The notes beneath the pieces are model-generated. The model saw only the letters and a program-made list of their open reading frames with translations, was not told the origin of the DNA and made no database searches. Of a stretch of DNA of 63,694 bases, positions 10,487 through 21,904 are shown piece after piece. Origin of the DNA: Candolleomyces eurysporus (Eukaryota > Basidiomycota > Agaricomycetes > Agaricales > Psathyrellaceae); assembly GCA_027579435.1 (NCBI GenBank), contig JANBPK010001072.1, positions 1-63,694 of the forward strand, written 5' to 3'. Position 1 is the first letter of the stretch; each line of letters opens with the position of its first letter. Both the position numbers and the translations under genes were made by a program.

Positions 10487-11704
10487 CTAGTATGCAGACT
10501 GTGGGCCCTGGTCCGTAACTTGAGAACGCGTAGGCCTCATCCGAACTCGTCTCTTGAGCTCCTCTGAAAGTCCACTGAGCCTCCTCCTCTGCCGCACATC
10601 GAGTTCGGGAAACCCATCCGAGGTCCTTGCTCCAAGCACGGGGACCTCGTTGAAGAGATCGAGCTCGCGTTCATACAGCTCGGGATCATCGAGCTGGTTG
10701 CGTGTGGTCATTCAGTTTCTTGGATTACAGCTTCGAAGAAATAGAAGACGGCCAACATACCTCTAGGCTCCTCTTTTTAGAACTTCCTGACGGGGTACCA
10801 GAAGCCAGGTTTACAGTGACTGGGCGGCGCGGGACTGCGCTAGCAACCTGGTTAAACTTGTCCCATCCGCCCTGAGGTACGCGTTCTTCGAGCTCGTCGA
10901 TGTCAAAGTCCCGGTTATCGATGTCGGACGAATCGAGCTGGAGATGCGCACACGGAGACAGTCAGCAAGCATGATATATAAAACGACATATCTCCTGTGA
11001 GAATCTAGGTAGGGATTAGACACGAACCTCGAGCTCTCTTTTCCCCGTAAGAGCTCCCATCACTGCTGAACCCACGCCTTTGACGATGGGATGAGCGATG
11101 CCACCCAAAAACTTCGCGACTCCATGGAAAAAGTTCGGGTCTCGTTCTTCCAAATCGTTCATGTCGAAGTGGCGGCTATCGATGTCGGACAAATCGAGCT
11201 GGAGATGCGCACACGGAGACAGTCAGCAAGCATGGTATATAAAACGACATGTCTCCTGCGAGAATCTAGGTAGGAATTAGACACGAACCTCGAGATCTCT
11301 TTTCCCCCNTAAGAATTCCCATCACTGCTGAACCCACGCCTTTGGTGATGGGATGATTAGCGATGCCACTGATAGTCTTCCAAAAGTCCGGGGCTCGTCC
11401 TTCCAAATCGTTCATGTCGAAGTGGCGGTTATCGATCTCTGAGAGGTCCAGCTGGTATTGATGAAGTCAACTGGTGCTGTAAAAGGTAGCGGGGAGTGCG
11501 ACTAACCTCTAGACGTCGTCTAAATGTCTGGGTCGACGGTTCATCGAAGGTGACCTAGAATATTGATGGAAACAAATTATTACTAGTACTTTTCTCACTT
11601 TAGAGAGATGAAGTATTTGAAGCCTAACTGACCACCGGTGCTGCAGATGCTTGAAGAGCGATGGAAAGGAAAACGAAGCCAGCGGTGATAAAGTTGGTGC
11701 GCAT
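10487..11704 (-). CDS. Modular secreted peptide precursor (copy C, three modules)
   Basis: Exons 11633-11704, 11507-11554, 11289-11451, 11028-11198, 10761-10937 and 10487-10693. About 278 residues if the N at 11309 is a false insertion (removing it restores phase and gives an ILRGKRDLE end). The signal peptide is as in copies A and B. Exon 2 ends FRRRLE. Three modules follow: two short related ones (starts LDLS.ID.RHFDMNDLE.R, ends KRDLE and KRELE, with GGIAHPIVKGVGSAVMG-like segments) and one with LEERVPQGGWDKF ending KRSLE. The two short modules and the introns after them are almost identical, so one is a recent exon duplication; copy D has only one. The last exon is LDDPELYERELDLF plus a basic tail. 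The stop TAG is followed at once by GTGAGT. Confidence 0.75.
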
Positions 11705-11838
11705 CTCTGCAGCCGTAAATGTCAGTTGTCAAGTGACGATAGCTATATGTTGGTGACTTACTGACTGTATATGAATTAAAGAGAGATAGTAATGGATTCG
11801 TTGACGATTGATTATTTGGTTTCAAATTCCTGTTCGTA

Positions 11839-11944
11839 GGGACCGGCCCTGTTGAAAATCCGATAGGAGGGAAGGAGGAGGAAAGTGAATGAGAGAAGAC
11901 CGGCTTCTTGCTGTCTAGCCTCTCGCTTCACTCCACCCTTTATA
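11839..11944 (-). promoter_or_regulatory. Promoter and 5' leader element of copy C
   Basis: Minus-strand TATAAA at 11944-11939, the AAGAAGCCGGTCTTCTCTC block near 11911-11893 and AGGGCCGGTCCC at 11850-11839, as in the other copies. Confidence 0.6.
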
Positions 11945-11959
11945 CTCCTCAAGACGAGT

Positions 11960-13510
11960 CTCACCTTTGCGCGCTGGATATCAATGTTTGTAGGTCCAAC
12001 TCTCGGTCGACATTGATAATCAGGTTTTGACGGCCGCTGACCGGTGCATTCAATCACGCGTTTGTACTTAGGTTCAACCAGGCTGTCGTACCCGTCCCCG
12101 AGCACGCCTCTCGCGGAAAAAAGGCATGTGCGCGCAACACCGTCGTTCGTAGTGATCCAATGGTGACAGTGGCTGTCGGTGGACTATCTCAGAGGTGTAA
12201 CAACAAGTAGCCTCAAAAAACGTGGATATATTACGACGATCGTGGAAAAGGCAAACTGATGATCGCTGCTCTTTGAACGAGCTCGATTAATATTTTCCTA
12301 CTTTGCAGGCCTACAAGCAAGAATCGTCCTTTTCCGGCTGGTTACCTCATCACGGTTATGAGCTCGATGGAAATTTGATCCTACGGATACGGCTAATTCA
12401 CTGTCGGGCGACCAGAGCGCTCTGTGCATCGCTTTTGATATTTGTTTACAGATGCAGTAATTCACTGGCAGTATCGATGGACCTGAGCGCTCCGCGCTCC
12501 CCTTTTGATATCTCTGTTTAGCTACGAAGCGTACACACAATACATGACGCCCAAGCCTGGTGAGGGCAACTACCACCCTCCTCACCGGAATGGAGGGTGT
12601 CGACGGCTGCTTCTGGCAATAGTGACAACTTGAAGAGGAGGAAACATCGTACAGCCACAAATACTTCAACTTGACCCGAAAACTACGATGTCTCCGTACC
12701 ATTGCCAGCTAGCCACACGACCACACATCCTAGTTGTCTGCTGGCATACAGCCAATAGGTTCGTTTGGGTTCCACAGCCAAACGAAGATCACAGGGGGAG
12801 CGCGGAGGTCTCTAGTCTATAACGCGGCCACTCGCCTTCTTTCTGGGATCTGATGTTCGGCCAGGCTCCGAAGAGTGAGGAAGTTCGCTTCGGACCAGAA
12901 AGGCCGAGATATTTTCCTCGGTTGACCGCGTGACGTCACGTCACTCCAATTTACCACAGTACAAGAAATCGCCGGGTTGAAAACGCTGCCCCCCACCTCT
13001 CTTTCTTCCTTTCCCCAACTATAATTTATAAAAATGCCCTCTTTGTTTCCTTCAATTTCCGCTATCCTCCCTACTGGTCTAAAATCCGATTGCCCGGAGA
13101 CATCGTTCTGACGGCGATGAAATCAGATGAACCCATATGATCTTGAAGCCAACCGATCTTACCTCATGTTGCCAAGTTACGAGGTTTCGCAGCGGTGTTC
13201 CCTCTCAGAGTATTCTCCTCGTCGTATTGAGGCAGGCAATATTGAGGGGGCGTTGAGCTTGAGGTGGGCTCGGAGAAGTGAGGGGAAAGACGGGCGCTTG
13301 GAGGACTCGGAGTGGCCTCAGGGTCGCCGTGATCCGACTCTGATCCGCTGATGGGATTAAACTCTGACGGTGGTGGCTTCTTATTCGTTTCGATTTCATC
13401 ATCGTCTTGCATCACACCCCACTCTACTCCCGTTTCACTAACCTCCACCAGTCCTTTCTCTAACCCTACCTTACTAACTTATACTATCCTTACCCTCCCT
13501 CTAACCACAG
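11960..13510. other. Divergent intergenic region, second unit
   Basis: Repeat of 5640-7200 with no supported gene. The CRE palindrome TGACGTCA is at 12931-12938. The CTAAC..CACAG run that resembles a 5' UTR intron end lies directly before the truncated propeller frame. Confidence 0.45.
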
Positions 13511-14757
13511 CATCCTCGCACTTGGCTCGCTCTTCGCCCTCTCGGCGTCTGCTGGCTCCACAGGCCCGAACCAGTGCATCTCGTTCGACGCCTCCTGGAA
13601 CCTCCTCGCCTTCAACTTTGATGGCAAGGACTACAATGCTGGCACNNAAGACGCNTTNTCGTCTGCCTCCTCCGCCTCAGCAACGGACATCACGACGACG
13701 GGTCGACCCCCCTTCGACGTCCCCACCTCCTCCCCTCTCTGCTTCCTCTCAAAATTCACCAATTCCATCTACGTGCTAAATGCTGACAAGTCCGACATCT
13801 CTTCGATCTACATTTACGATGCTACCGCCAAGTCGTGGAGCAAGCAAAAGACTGGGGGCGCTGCACCCAAGTCGTTCGACCCCTCGACCTTCGGAGGCAT
13901 CCTAGACCATGATACCAACGTATTCTACGTTTTGAGTGGCGGAGAGATTCTCAGCTTGGATATGGCGCTGATGAAGGCGGCTGTCCCCGGCGAGCTGACG
14001 TGGAACGACGTTCAGAAGCCTGAACTTCTTGATATCGAGGGCAGTGGTGCTTCCTATGAGCCTGTGCTGGCCTTGGCTCAGAACCACATCCATTTCTTGG
14101 GTGTCCCCGGGATGCCAGCTGGCGAAGCCAAAGTTTTCGTTATCCACTGTGAGCATCTGTCTATATTTATTTCGAGCCTTGACTAACGATTTAATTTTAG
14201 ATTCGTTCCTCCAGCCTGAGCCGCAATCATACGGGTCCTTCCCAACGGCACATGGCAAGGTCGCATCCTTCTTCAAGGACACTGGCGTCCAAACGCAGTT
14301 CGCGTACATTCAAGACGATGCAAGCTCCACTTACGTCGTCGACGTCATCGCCAATACCACGCGCACCCTCCCCGGCCCAACAACCAAGGATCCTTTCGCG
14401 CAGTACGCTGCCTCTCCTGATTCCCTCGTTCAGTTGGCATCTGAAGGCGGCAAGCTTTCGTTCATCTCGTACAACCAGGGGAGCGGACAAGCTGGCTCGT
14501 GGCAGACCATTTCGGCCGTTCCGGCGGCGAAGAATACCCCGGAAACTAGTGGTTCTTCTGCTTCCGCTAGCGCCGGAACAAACAGGACATCCACCGGCTC
14601 GAACAGCACTACCGGTACCGCGAACGCGAACACCAACAACAACACAAACACCAACAATAACTCGGCTGCTGGTATCACTGCTGGAAGGAATGTTATCGGC
14701 GCAATGGTTCTTGGGTTGGTATTGGCAGCCGGTGGTGTTGTCGGTGTCGGATTGTGA
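13511..14757 (+). pseudogene. Propeller gene, second copy, start codon deleted
   Basis: Almost identical to 7201-8473, with the same intron (exons to 14148 and from 14201), GPI-type tail and stop. Compared with the first copy, 27 bases are missing across the start codon, so the frame now begins ATC CTC GCA with an upstream in-frame TAA and no ATG. The signal peptide has lost its first residues. Ns at 13646-13658 add uncertainty. Without an unseen upstream exon supplying ATG (a splice-acceptor-like CACAG sits at the junction), the product cannot be secreted. Confidence 0.65.
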
Positions 14758-15769
14758 TGACAGGTGTGCCTTGTGGAAAAACAACGCGGACTATTTCCGA
14801 CACACCGGACTTCTGGACCTGTTTTATTTTTGGGATTGTGTTGTGTCTGTCTATTCCCGTTTCTATTCGTTCCTAGGACTTTTTTTGGACTCCTTTGCCG
14901 TAGCCTGTCTACTGTTCACGACTAGCATCATCATTTATCATTCATTCTGCGCTGTACATACCATACGAGCGCTTAGCATATCCATTCAACGTTACGATAA
15001 CGGACGGACTGGCCTGGACCTATTACATACGATCGCGTACCCTACTGGAATGATTAATTCAGCCTTCGCTTTGGTCGAAGGTGGTCTTTGTTCTCTTCTA
15101 TTCACACGCTTACCTCTTCCTCCCGTCATGTCGCAGACTGAATATGGCCGTTCATATCGCCTCAAGATATTATGCCCAGACATGAACGCCACGCCACCTC
15201 CATGGCAGCTATCAACGCGACCCTGCACAACGACGGCGCTTGTTATTCAGGGGGACGTGGCAGAAGATGCCGTACTTATATTTATGGGCGCTTGCTGGTT
15301 CTATATTGAGTGGCTCACGCGAGTGATACTCATCGCATTTTTGTCTTCAGAACACAGGGCTGTTCTATCTGGCAATCGACGTCTGCTAGCGCTGCTCATC
15401 TTCATCTTTCTTCTTGCTCCCATTCATCAGAGTGTGATCTTCAATGCGATGCGGCATAGCCAAAGACCATGTATCCGTCTTCTCCCATGTGAGTACGTCC
15501 ATGCGTCGTTGGAGCTCGTTCAATACATTCAAAAGAGCATCGACCGTTCGACGATGCGGGAAGATCATAAGTTAATCCGCGGCGGGAACGGGATATATCT
15601 TCTTCTTCTTTATGAGGATCATGTCTATCTTTTAGCTCTGGTTCTGGCCATCTGGAATGGTTTTGGCTATCTAACATTCAATTTTCCAGCACACAAACAA
15701 TGGGTTTTTTGGTTTGCACAGCTAAGCTGTATATATAGACTTTGGTATGTCGGGATTTATCAGGCTCAT
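14758..15769 (+). other. Propeller 3' flank, second copy
   Basis: Near-identical repeat of 8474-9478. A 506-residue open frame at 14252-15772 overlaps the second propeller exon in another frame. It exists only because a few stops differ from the other copies, so I do not call it a gene. Confidence 0.4.
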
Positions 15770-16773
15770 TGAGCACGACACCCAACCTCACCGAGAAGGA
15801 CGATCGTCCGTTTTATCTGTTCGGAAATGGCAGTTCTTGAATGCTGGACGCTTTCGATGCTTCTGCGGCGCCTTGATAGTCCGCGCAAACTCACTCTGGA
15901 GGACAAAGGGTAAGTTTCCTCCTTCAATTTTCTGTTCTAAATTCTCAACGTATCTGGCGACATTGACAGGCGGCTGCCATGCTTGTGGTGTGAACGAGAC
16001 CCTGCCTCGGATATCTTGCGATGACCCCAAGTGGGAAAAGTGAGCAATACTTATTATACTTATCATGAACCTGGAGGAATGAGAACGTGTGCTCAATATT
16101 CGATCGCGATTCGTTTTTGACAAGGCCGTCACTGCCATTCAATCCAAGCTCCGGTCGAAGGAGCGTGTTGCAGGTGACGGAAGGAGACTTATGCAGATCT
16201 CCTGAAACGGTGCGACTAAACTTCAAGTTAGAGACGAATATCAAAGGCTCGCCACTTGGTACTTGACATAGCTACCCCAAATTGACAAGGATGGTCGTAC
16301 CAAGCCAAGAAAACCCCTTGAATTGTCATGTGCGTATTGCTTGTGATTGTTTAGCTCTGTATACATCTAAAGGGGTTGGCATCGGCCCTCCATCGTCCAA
16401 TCAGGCCGAGCTCCTACGCTATCGCAGCCCTGCAAACTCGTGAGTTTACCTTCAAGACTTGTGGAGCCCAATCAGTCACCGAATACCCACATGAAGATAT
16501 GTAAAGGGAGAAGAGGAAACCTCAAGCTTAGGGAAATATTAAGGGATAAATATGATTTCCACGCAACCTCTCTAGTAAGTACTATACTGGAACTTGCAGC
16601 CGTCAGCCTTGTTCACCAACCAACACTTCTCGTCTCTCTGCACTGTCATAGGCTAGTTTAGGATGCCGATGTACCGCTTCCTTCTCACCAACCCATCCAG
16701 CTCGTTAGAAACCTAAGAGAGCTTCGTTCAAATCTCCATCTCCACCGAGCACAATTGGCTGATCGGCACTCAC
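15770..16773. repeat. Flank repeat R, second full copy
   Basis: Direct repeat of 9480-10486 with scattered substitutions and a few small deletions. It holds the 3' UTR and probable 3' UTR intron of copy D. No gene called. Confidence 0.55.
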
Positions 16774-17729
16774 CTAGTATGCAGACTGTGGGCCCTGGTC
16801 CGTAACTTGAGAACGCGTAGGCCTCGTCCGAACTCGTCTCTTGAGCTCCTCTGAAAGTCCACTGAGCCTCCTCCTCTGCCGCACATCGAGTTCGGGAAAC
16901 CCATCCGAGGTCCTTGCTCCAAGCACGGGGACCTCGTTGAAGAGATCGAGCTCGCGTTCATACAGCTCGGGATCATCGAGCTGGTTGCGTGTGGTCATTC
17001 AGTTTCTTGGATTACAGCTTCGAAGAAATAGAAGACGGCCAACATACCTCTAGGCTCCTCTTTTTAGAACTTCCTGACGGGGTACCAGAAGCCAGGTTTA
17101 CAGTGACTGGGCGGCGCGGGACTGCGCTAGCAACCTGGTTAAACTTGTCCCATCCGCCCTGAGGTACGCGTTCTTCGAGCTCGTCGATGTCAAAGTCCCG
17201 GTTATCGATGTCGGACNAATCGAGCTGGAGATGCGCACACGGAGACAGTCAGCAAGCATGGTATATAAAACGACATGTCTCCTGCGAGAATCTAGGTAGG
17301 AATTAGACACGAACCTCGAGATCTCTTTTCCCCCTAAGAATTCCCATCACTGCTGAACCCACGCCTTTGGTGATGGGATGATTAGCGATGCCACTGATAG
17401 TCTTCCAAAAGTCCGGGGCTCGTCCTTCCAAATCGTTCATGTCGAAGTGGCGGTTATCGATCTCTGAGAGGTCCAGCTAGTATTGATGGAGTTAGCTGGC
17501 GCTGTAAAAGGTAGCGGGGAGTGCGACTAACCTCTAGACGTCGTCTAAATTTCTGGGTCGACGGTTCATCGAAGGTGACCTAGAATATTGATGGAAACAA
17601 ATTATTACTAGTACTTTTCTCACTTTAGAGAGATGAAGTATTTGAAGCCTAACTGACCACCGGTGCTGCAGATGCTTGAAGAGCGATGGAAAGGAAAACG
17701 AAACCAGCGGTGATAAAGTTGGTGCGCAT
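16774..17729 (-). CDS. Modular secreted peptide precursor (copy D, two modules)
   Basis: Exons 17658-17729, 17532-17579, 17315-17476, 17048-17224 and 16774-16980, 221 residues, with one N inside a codon at 17217. It is nearly base-for-base identical to copy C but lacks one short module and one intron. The intron after its first module matches the one after the first short module of copy C, so the two genes differ by recombination between the twin introns. Signal peptide, FRRRLE pro-piece, KRDLE and KRSLE ends and the acidic-plus-basic last exon are all kept. The stop TAG is followed by GTGAGT. Confidence 0.75.
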
Positions 17730-17863
17730 CTCTGCAGTCGTAAATGTCAATTGTCAAGTGACGATAGCTATATGTTGGTGACTTACTGACTGTATATGAA
17801 TTAAAGAGAGATAGTAATGGATTCGTTGACGATTGATTATTTGGTTTCAAATTCCTGTTCGTA

Positions 17864-17969
17864 GGGACCGGCCCTGTTGAAAATCCGATAGGAGGGAAGG
17901 AGGAGGAAAGTGAATGAGAGAAGACCGGCTTCTTGCTGTCTAACCTCTCGCTTCACTCCACCCTTTATA
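17864..17969 (-). promoter_or_regulatory. Promoter and 5' leader element of copy D
   Basis: Minus-strand TATAAA at 17969-17964, the AAGAAGCCGGTCTTCTCTC block near 17936-17918 and AGGGCCGGTCCC at 17875-17864. Confidence 0.6.
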
Positions 17970-17989
17970 CTCCTCAAGACGAGTCTCAC

Positions 17990-19324
17990 CTTTGCGCGCT
18001 GGATATCGATGTTTGTAGGTCCAACTCTCGGTCGACATTGATAATCAGGTTTTGACGGCCGCTGACCGGTGCATTCAATCACGCGTTTGTACTTAGGTTC
18101 AACCAGACTGTCGTACCCGTCCCCGAGCACGCCTCTCGCGGAAGAAAGGCATGTGCGCGCAACACCGTCGTCCGTCGTGATCCAATGGTGACAGTGGCTG
18201 TCGGTGGACTATCTCAGAGGTGTAATAACAAGTAGCCTCAAAAAAAACGTCGATATATTACGACGATCGTGGAAAAGGCAAACTGATGATCGCTGCTCTT
18301 TGAACGAGCTCGATTAATGTTTTCCTACTTTGCAGGCCTACAAGCAAGAATCGTCCTTTTCCGGCTGGTTACCTCATCACGGTTATGAGCTCGATGGAAA
18401 TTTGATCCTACAGATACGGCTAATTCAGTGTCGGGCGACCAGAGCGCTCCGTGCATCGCTTTTGATATTTGTTTACAGATGCAGTAATTCACTGGCAGTA
18501 TCGATGGACCTGAGCGCTCCGCGCTCCCCNTTTTGATATCTCTGTTTAGCTACGAAGCGCACACACAATACATGACGCCCAAGCCTGGTGAGGCCAACCA
18601 CCACCCTCCTCACCGGAATGGAGGGTGTCGACGGCTGCTTCTGGCAATAGTGACAACGATGTCTCCGTACCATTGCCAGCTAGCCACACGACCACACATC
18701 CTAGTTGTCTGCTGGCATACAGCCAATAGGTTCGTTTGGGTTCCACAGCCAAACGGAGATCACGGGGGGAGCGCGGAGGCCTCTAGTCTATAACGCGGCA
18801 CCTTCTGTGGAATCTGATGTTCGGCCAGGCTCCGAAGAGTGAGAGGAAGTTCGCTTCGGACCAGAAAGGCCGAGATATTTTCCTCGGTTGACCACGTGAC
18901 GTCACGTCACTCCCATTTACCACAGTACAAGAAATCGCCGGGTTGAAAACGCTGCCCCCAACCTCTCTTTCTTCCTTTCCCCAACTATAATTTATACAAA
19001 TGCCCTCTGTATTTCCTTCAGTTTCCGCTATCCTCCCTACTGGTCTCAAATCCGATTGCCTGGAGACATCGTTCTGACGGCGATGAAATCAGATGAACCC
19101 ATATGATCATGAAGCCAACCGATCTTACCTCATGTTGCCAAGTTACGAGGTTTCGCAGCGGTGTTCCCTCTCCGAGTATTCTCCTCGTCGTATTGAGGCA
19201 GGCAATATTGAGGGGGCGTTGGACTTGAGGTGGGCTTGGAGAAGTGAGGGGAAAGACGGGCGCTTGGAGCACTCGGAGTGGCCTCAGGGTCGCCGTGATC
19301 CGACTCTGATCCGCTGATGGGATT
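17990..19324. other. Divergent intergenic region, third unit
   Basis: Third copy of the region seen at 5640-7200. CRE palindrome TGACGTCA at 18897-18904, preceded by CACGTG at 18894. The copy ends abruptly near 19323, inside what was the propeller 5' UTR. No gene seen. Confidence 0.45.
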
Positions 19325-20396
19325 CCGCCTCCACGACCACCGGCAGACCCCCCTTCGACGTCCCTACCTCCTCCCCTCTCTGCTTCCTCTCAAAATTTAC
19401 CAACTCCATCTACGTGCTAAATGCTGACAAGTCCGACATCTCTTCGATCTACATCTATGACGCCACAGCGAAGTCGTGGAGCAAGCAGAAAACCGGAGGC
19501 GCTGCGCCGAAGTCGTGCGACCCCTCGACCTTTGGAGGCATCCTAGACCACGATACCAATGTGTTTTACGTTTTGAGTGGCGGAGAGATTCTCAGCTTGG
19601 ATATGGCGTTGATGAAGGCGGCTGTCCCAGGCGAGCTGACGTGGAACGACGTTCAGAAGCCTGCACTTGGTATCGAGAGGAGTAGTGCTTCTTATGAGCC
19701 CGTGCTGGCCTTGGCTCAGAACCACATTCATTTCTTGGGTGTCCCCGGGATGCCAGCTGGCGAAGCCGAAGTTTTTGTTATCCACTGTGAGCATCTGGCT
19801 ATATTTATTTTGGGCCTTGACTAATAATTTAATTTTAGATTCGTTCCTCCAGCCCGACGCGCAACCATACGGGTCCTTCCCAACGGCACATGGCAAGGTC
19901 GCATCGTTCTTCAAGGACACTGGCGTCCAAACACAGTTCGCGTACATTCAAGACGATGCAAGCTCCACTTACGTCGTCGACGTCATCGCCAATACCACGC
20001 GCACCCTCCCCCGGCCCAACAACCAAGGATCCTTTCGCGCAGTACGCTGCCTCTCCTGATTCCCTCGTCCAGTTGGCATCCGAAGGCGGCAAGCTTTCGT
20101 TCATCTCGTACAACCAGGGGAGCGGCCAGGCAGGTTCGTGGCACACCATCTCGGCCGTTCCGGCGGCGAAGAATACCCCTGAAACTAGTGGTTCTTCTGC
20201 TCCCGCTAGCACCGGAACAAACAGGACATCCACCGGCTCGAACAGCACTACCGGTACTGCGAACGCGAACACCAACAACAACACCAACACCAACAATAAC
20301 TCGGCTGCTGGTATCACTACTGGAAGGAATGTTATCGGCGCAATGGTTCTTGGGTTGGTGTTAGCAGCCGGTAGTGTTGTCGGTGTCGGATTGTGA
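19325..20396 (+). pseudogene. Propeller gene, third copy, 5'-truncated and frameshifted
   Basis: The signal peptide and about the first 70 codons are deleted: upstream sequence joins directly to the PPFDVPTSSPLCFLSKF region. The intron is kept (exons to 19786 and from 19839). In the second exon a run of C after ACCCT near 20008 has five C instead of four, shifting the frame before the Ser/Thr-rich stalk. The GPI-type tail is still readable in the other frame. Two independent lesions make this a pseudogene. Confidence 0.8.
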
Positions 20397-21300
20397 TGAC
20401 AGGTGTGCCTTGGGGAAGAACAACGCGGACTATTTCCGACACACCGGACTTCTGGACCTGTTGGGATTGTGTTGTGTCTGTCTATTCCCGTTTCTATTCG
20501 TTCCTAGGACTTTTTTTTGGACTCCTTTGCCGTAGCTTGTCTACTGTTCACGACTAGCATCGTCATTTATCATTCATTCTGCGCTGTACATACCATACGA
20601 GCGCTTAGCATATCCATTCAACGTTACGATAACGGACGGACTGGCCTGGACCTATTACATACGATCGCGTACCCTACTGGAATGATTAATTCAGCCTTCG
20701 CTTTGGTCGAAGGTGATCTTTGTTTTCTTCTATTCACACGCTGACCTCTTCCTCCCGTCATGTCGCAGACTGCATATGGTCGTTCATATCGCCTCAAGAT
20801 ATTATGCCCAGACATGAACGCCACGCCACCTTCATGACAGCTATCACCGCGACCCTGCACAACGACGGCGCTTGTTATTCAGGGGGACGTGGCAGAACAT
20901 GCCGTACTTATCTTTATGGGCGCTTGCCAGTTCTATATTGAGTGGCCCACGCGAGTGATAGTCATCGCGTTTTTGCCTTCAGAACACAGGGCTGTTCTAT
21001 CTGGCAATTGGCGTCTGCTGGTCATCTTCATCTTCCCTCTTGCTCCCATTCATCAGAGTGTGATCTTCAATGCGGTGCGGCATAGCCAAAAACCATAAAT
21101 CCATCTTCTCCTGTGAGTACGTCCATGCGTCGTTGGAGCTCGTTCGATACATTTGAAATAGTATCGGCCGTTCGACGATGCGGGAAGATCATAAGGTAGC
21201 CGCCGGTGGGAACGGGGAATATCTTCTTCCCTATGAAGATCATGTCTATCTTTCAGCTCTGGTTCTGGCCATCTGGAATAGTTTTGGCTATCTAACATTC
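20397..21300 (+). other. Propeller 3' flank, third copy
   Basis: Repeat of 8474-9478 with more substitutions. The open frame seen in copy one stops here at 20744. It ends at about 21300, where the promoter region of peptide copy E begins. Confidence 0.4.
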
Positions 21301-21646
21301 AATTGAGAAGACGAGAGGATGGGGCGCTAATTGATTAAGAACGGGTAATGTCTTGTTCTGGTGGCAGTATCCATCAGACTGTTGATGCTTATCCTAGTCT
21401 CCATGGGGTACCCTTGAACAGCAATAGTCGTTCATGGAAGTGCATTGATCACTTCTGGTGACTCTGGCTCTGGAGAATTATTTGATACTCAAACAAATCT
21501 TCAATAGATAGGGGTCTTGTTGATCTGCACGGGAACATGTAACATCTTCCTCTACGTACATCCCGAGAAGCGGTTCCCTTGAGTATCAATGGTGATCATA
21601 TCAATCTTTTCCTGTGACGAGCGGCTGTGGAGGTCCCCTCGGGCAG

Positions 21647-21767
21647 TATAAAAGAAGAATCCCGGAGACGCTGAGGCGGGAAGGCAAGAAGCTGGTCTTC
21701 TCTTTCGTCTCTCTTCCTCACCTCTCACAATTTCATCTCCTTCCAAACTCTCAATAGGGCTGGTCCC
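21647..21767 (+). promoter_or_regulatory. Promoter and 5' leader element of copy E
   Basis: TATAAAA at 21647-21653, AAGAAGCTGGTCTTCTCTTTC from about 21688, and AGGGCTGGTCCC at 21756-21767, 138 bases before the ATG. The upstream block 21301-21770 is repeated at 24055-24516 before copy F. Confidence 0.6.
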
Positions 21768-21904
21768 TACGAGCAGGAGCCGCGATATAACTGACCAATA
21801 GGCTTATAACAGTCTACTATCCTCGTTTTTGTTCAGTATGTTACCACTGTTTGGCCTTACAAGGAAGGGCGAGGAATTGACTCTCCCTATTCGCGACCGT
21901 AGAA

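Larger units (their letters stand above)
3870..21300. repeat. Three tandem roughly 6 kb units (peptide precursor + propeller gene)
   Basis: Unit 1 about 3870-9478, unit 2 about 9480-15769, unit 3 about 15770-21300. Each has flank repeat R, a minus-strand peptide precursor, an intergenic region with CRE-like site, a plus-strand propeller gene and its flank. Units 2 and 3 are the most alike. Offsets between them vary from about 6.3 kb at the left to 5.6 kb at the right because of the lost module in copy D and the 5' deletion in the third propeller copy. Confidence 0.85.

Noticed and set aside
14252..15772. 506-codon open frame overlapping the second propeller copy
   Set aside because: It runs out of frame through propeller coding sequence and 3' flank, and the same frame is interrupted in the two other near-identical copies.
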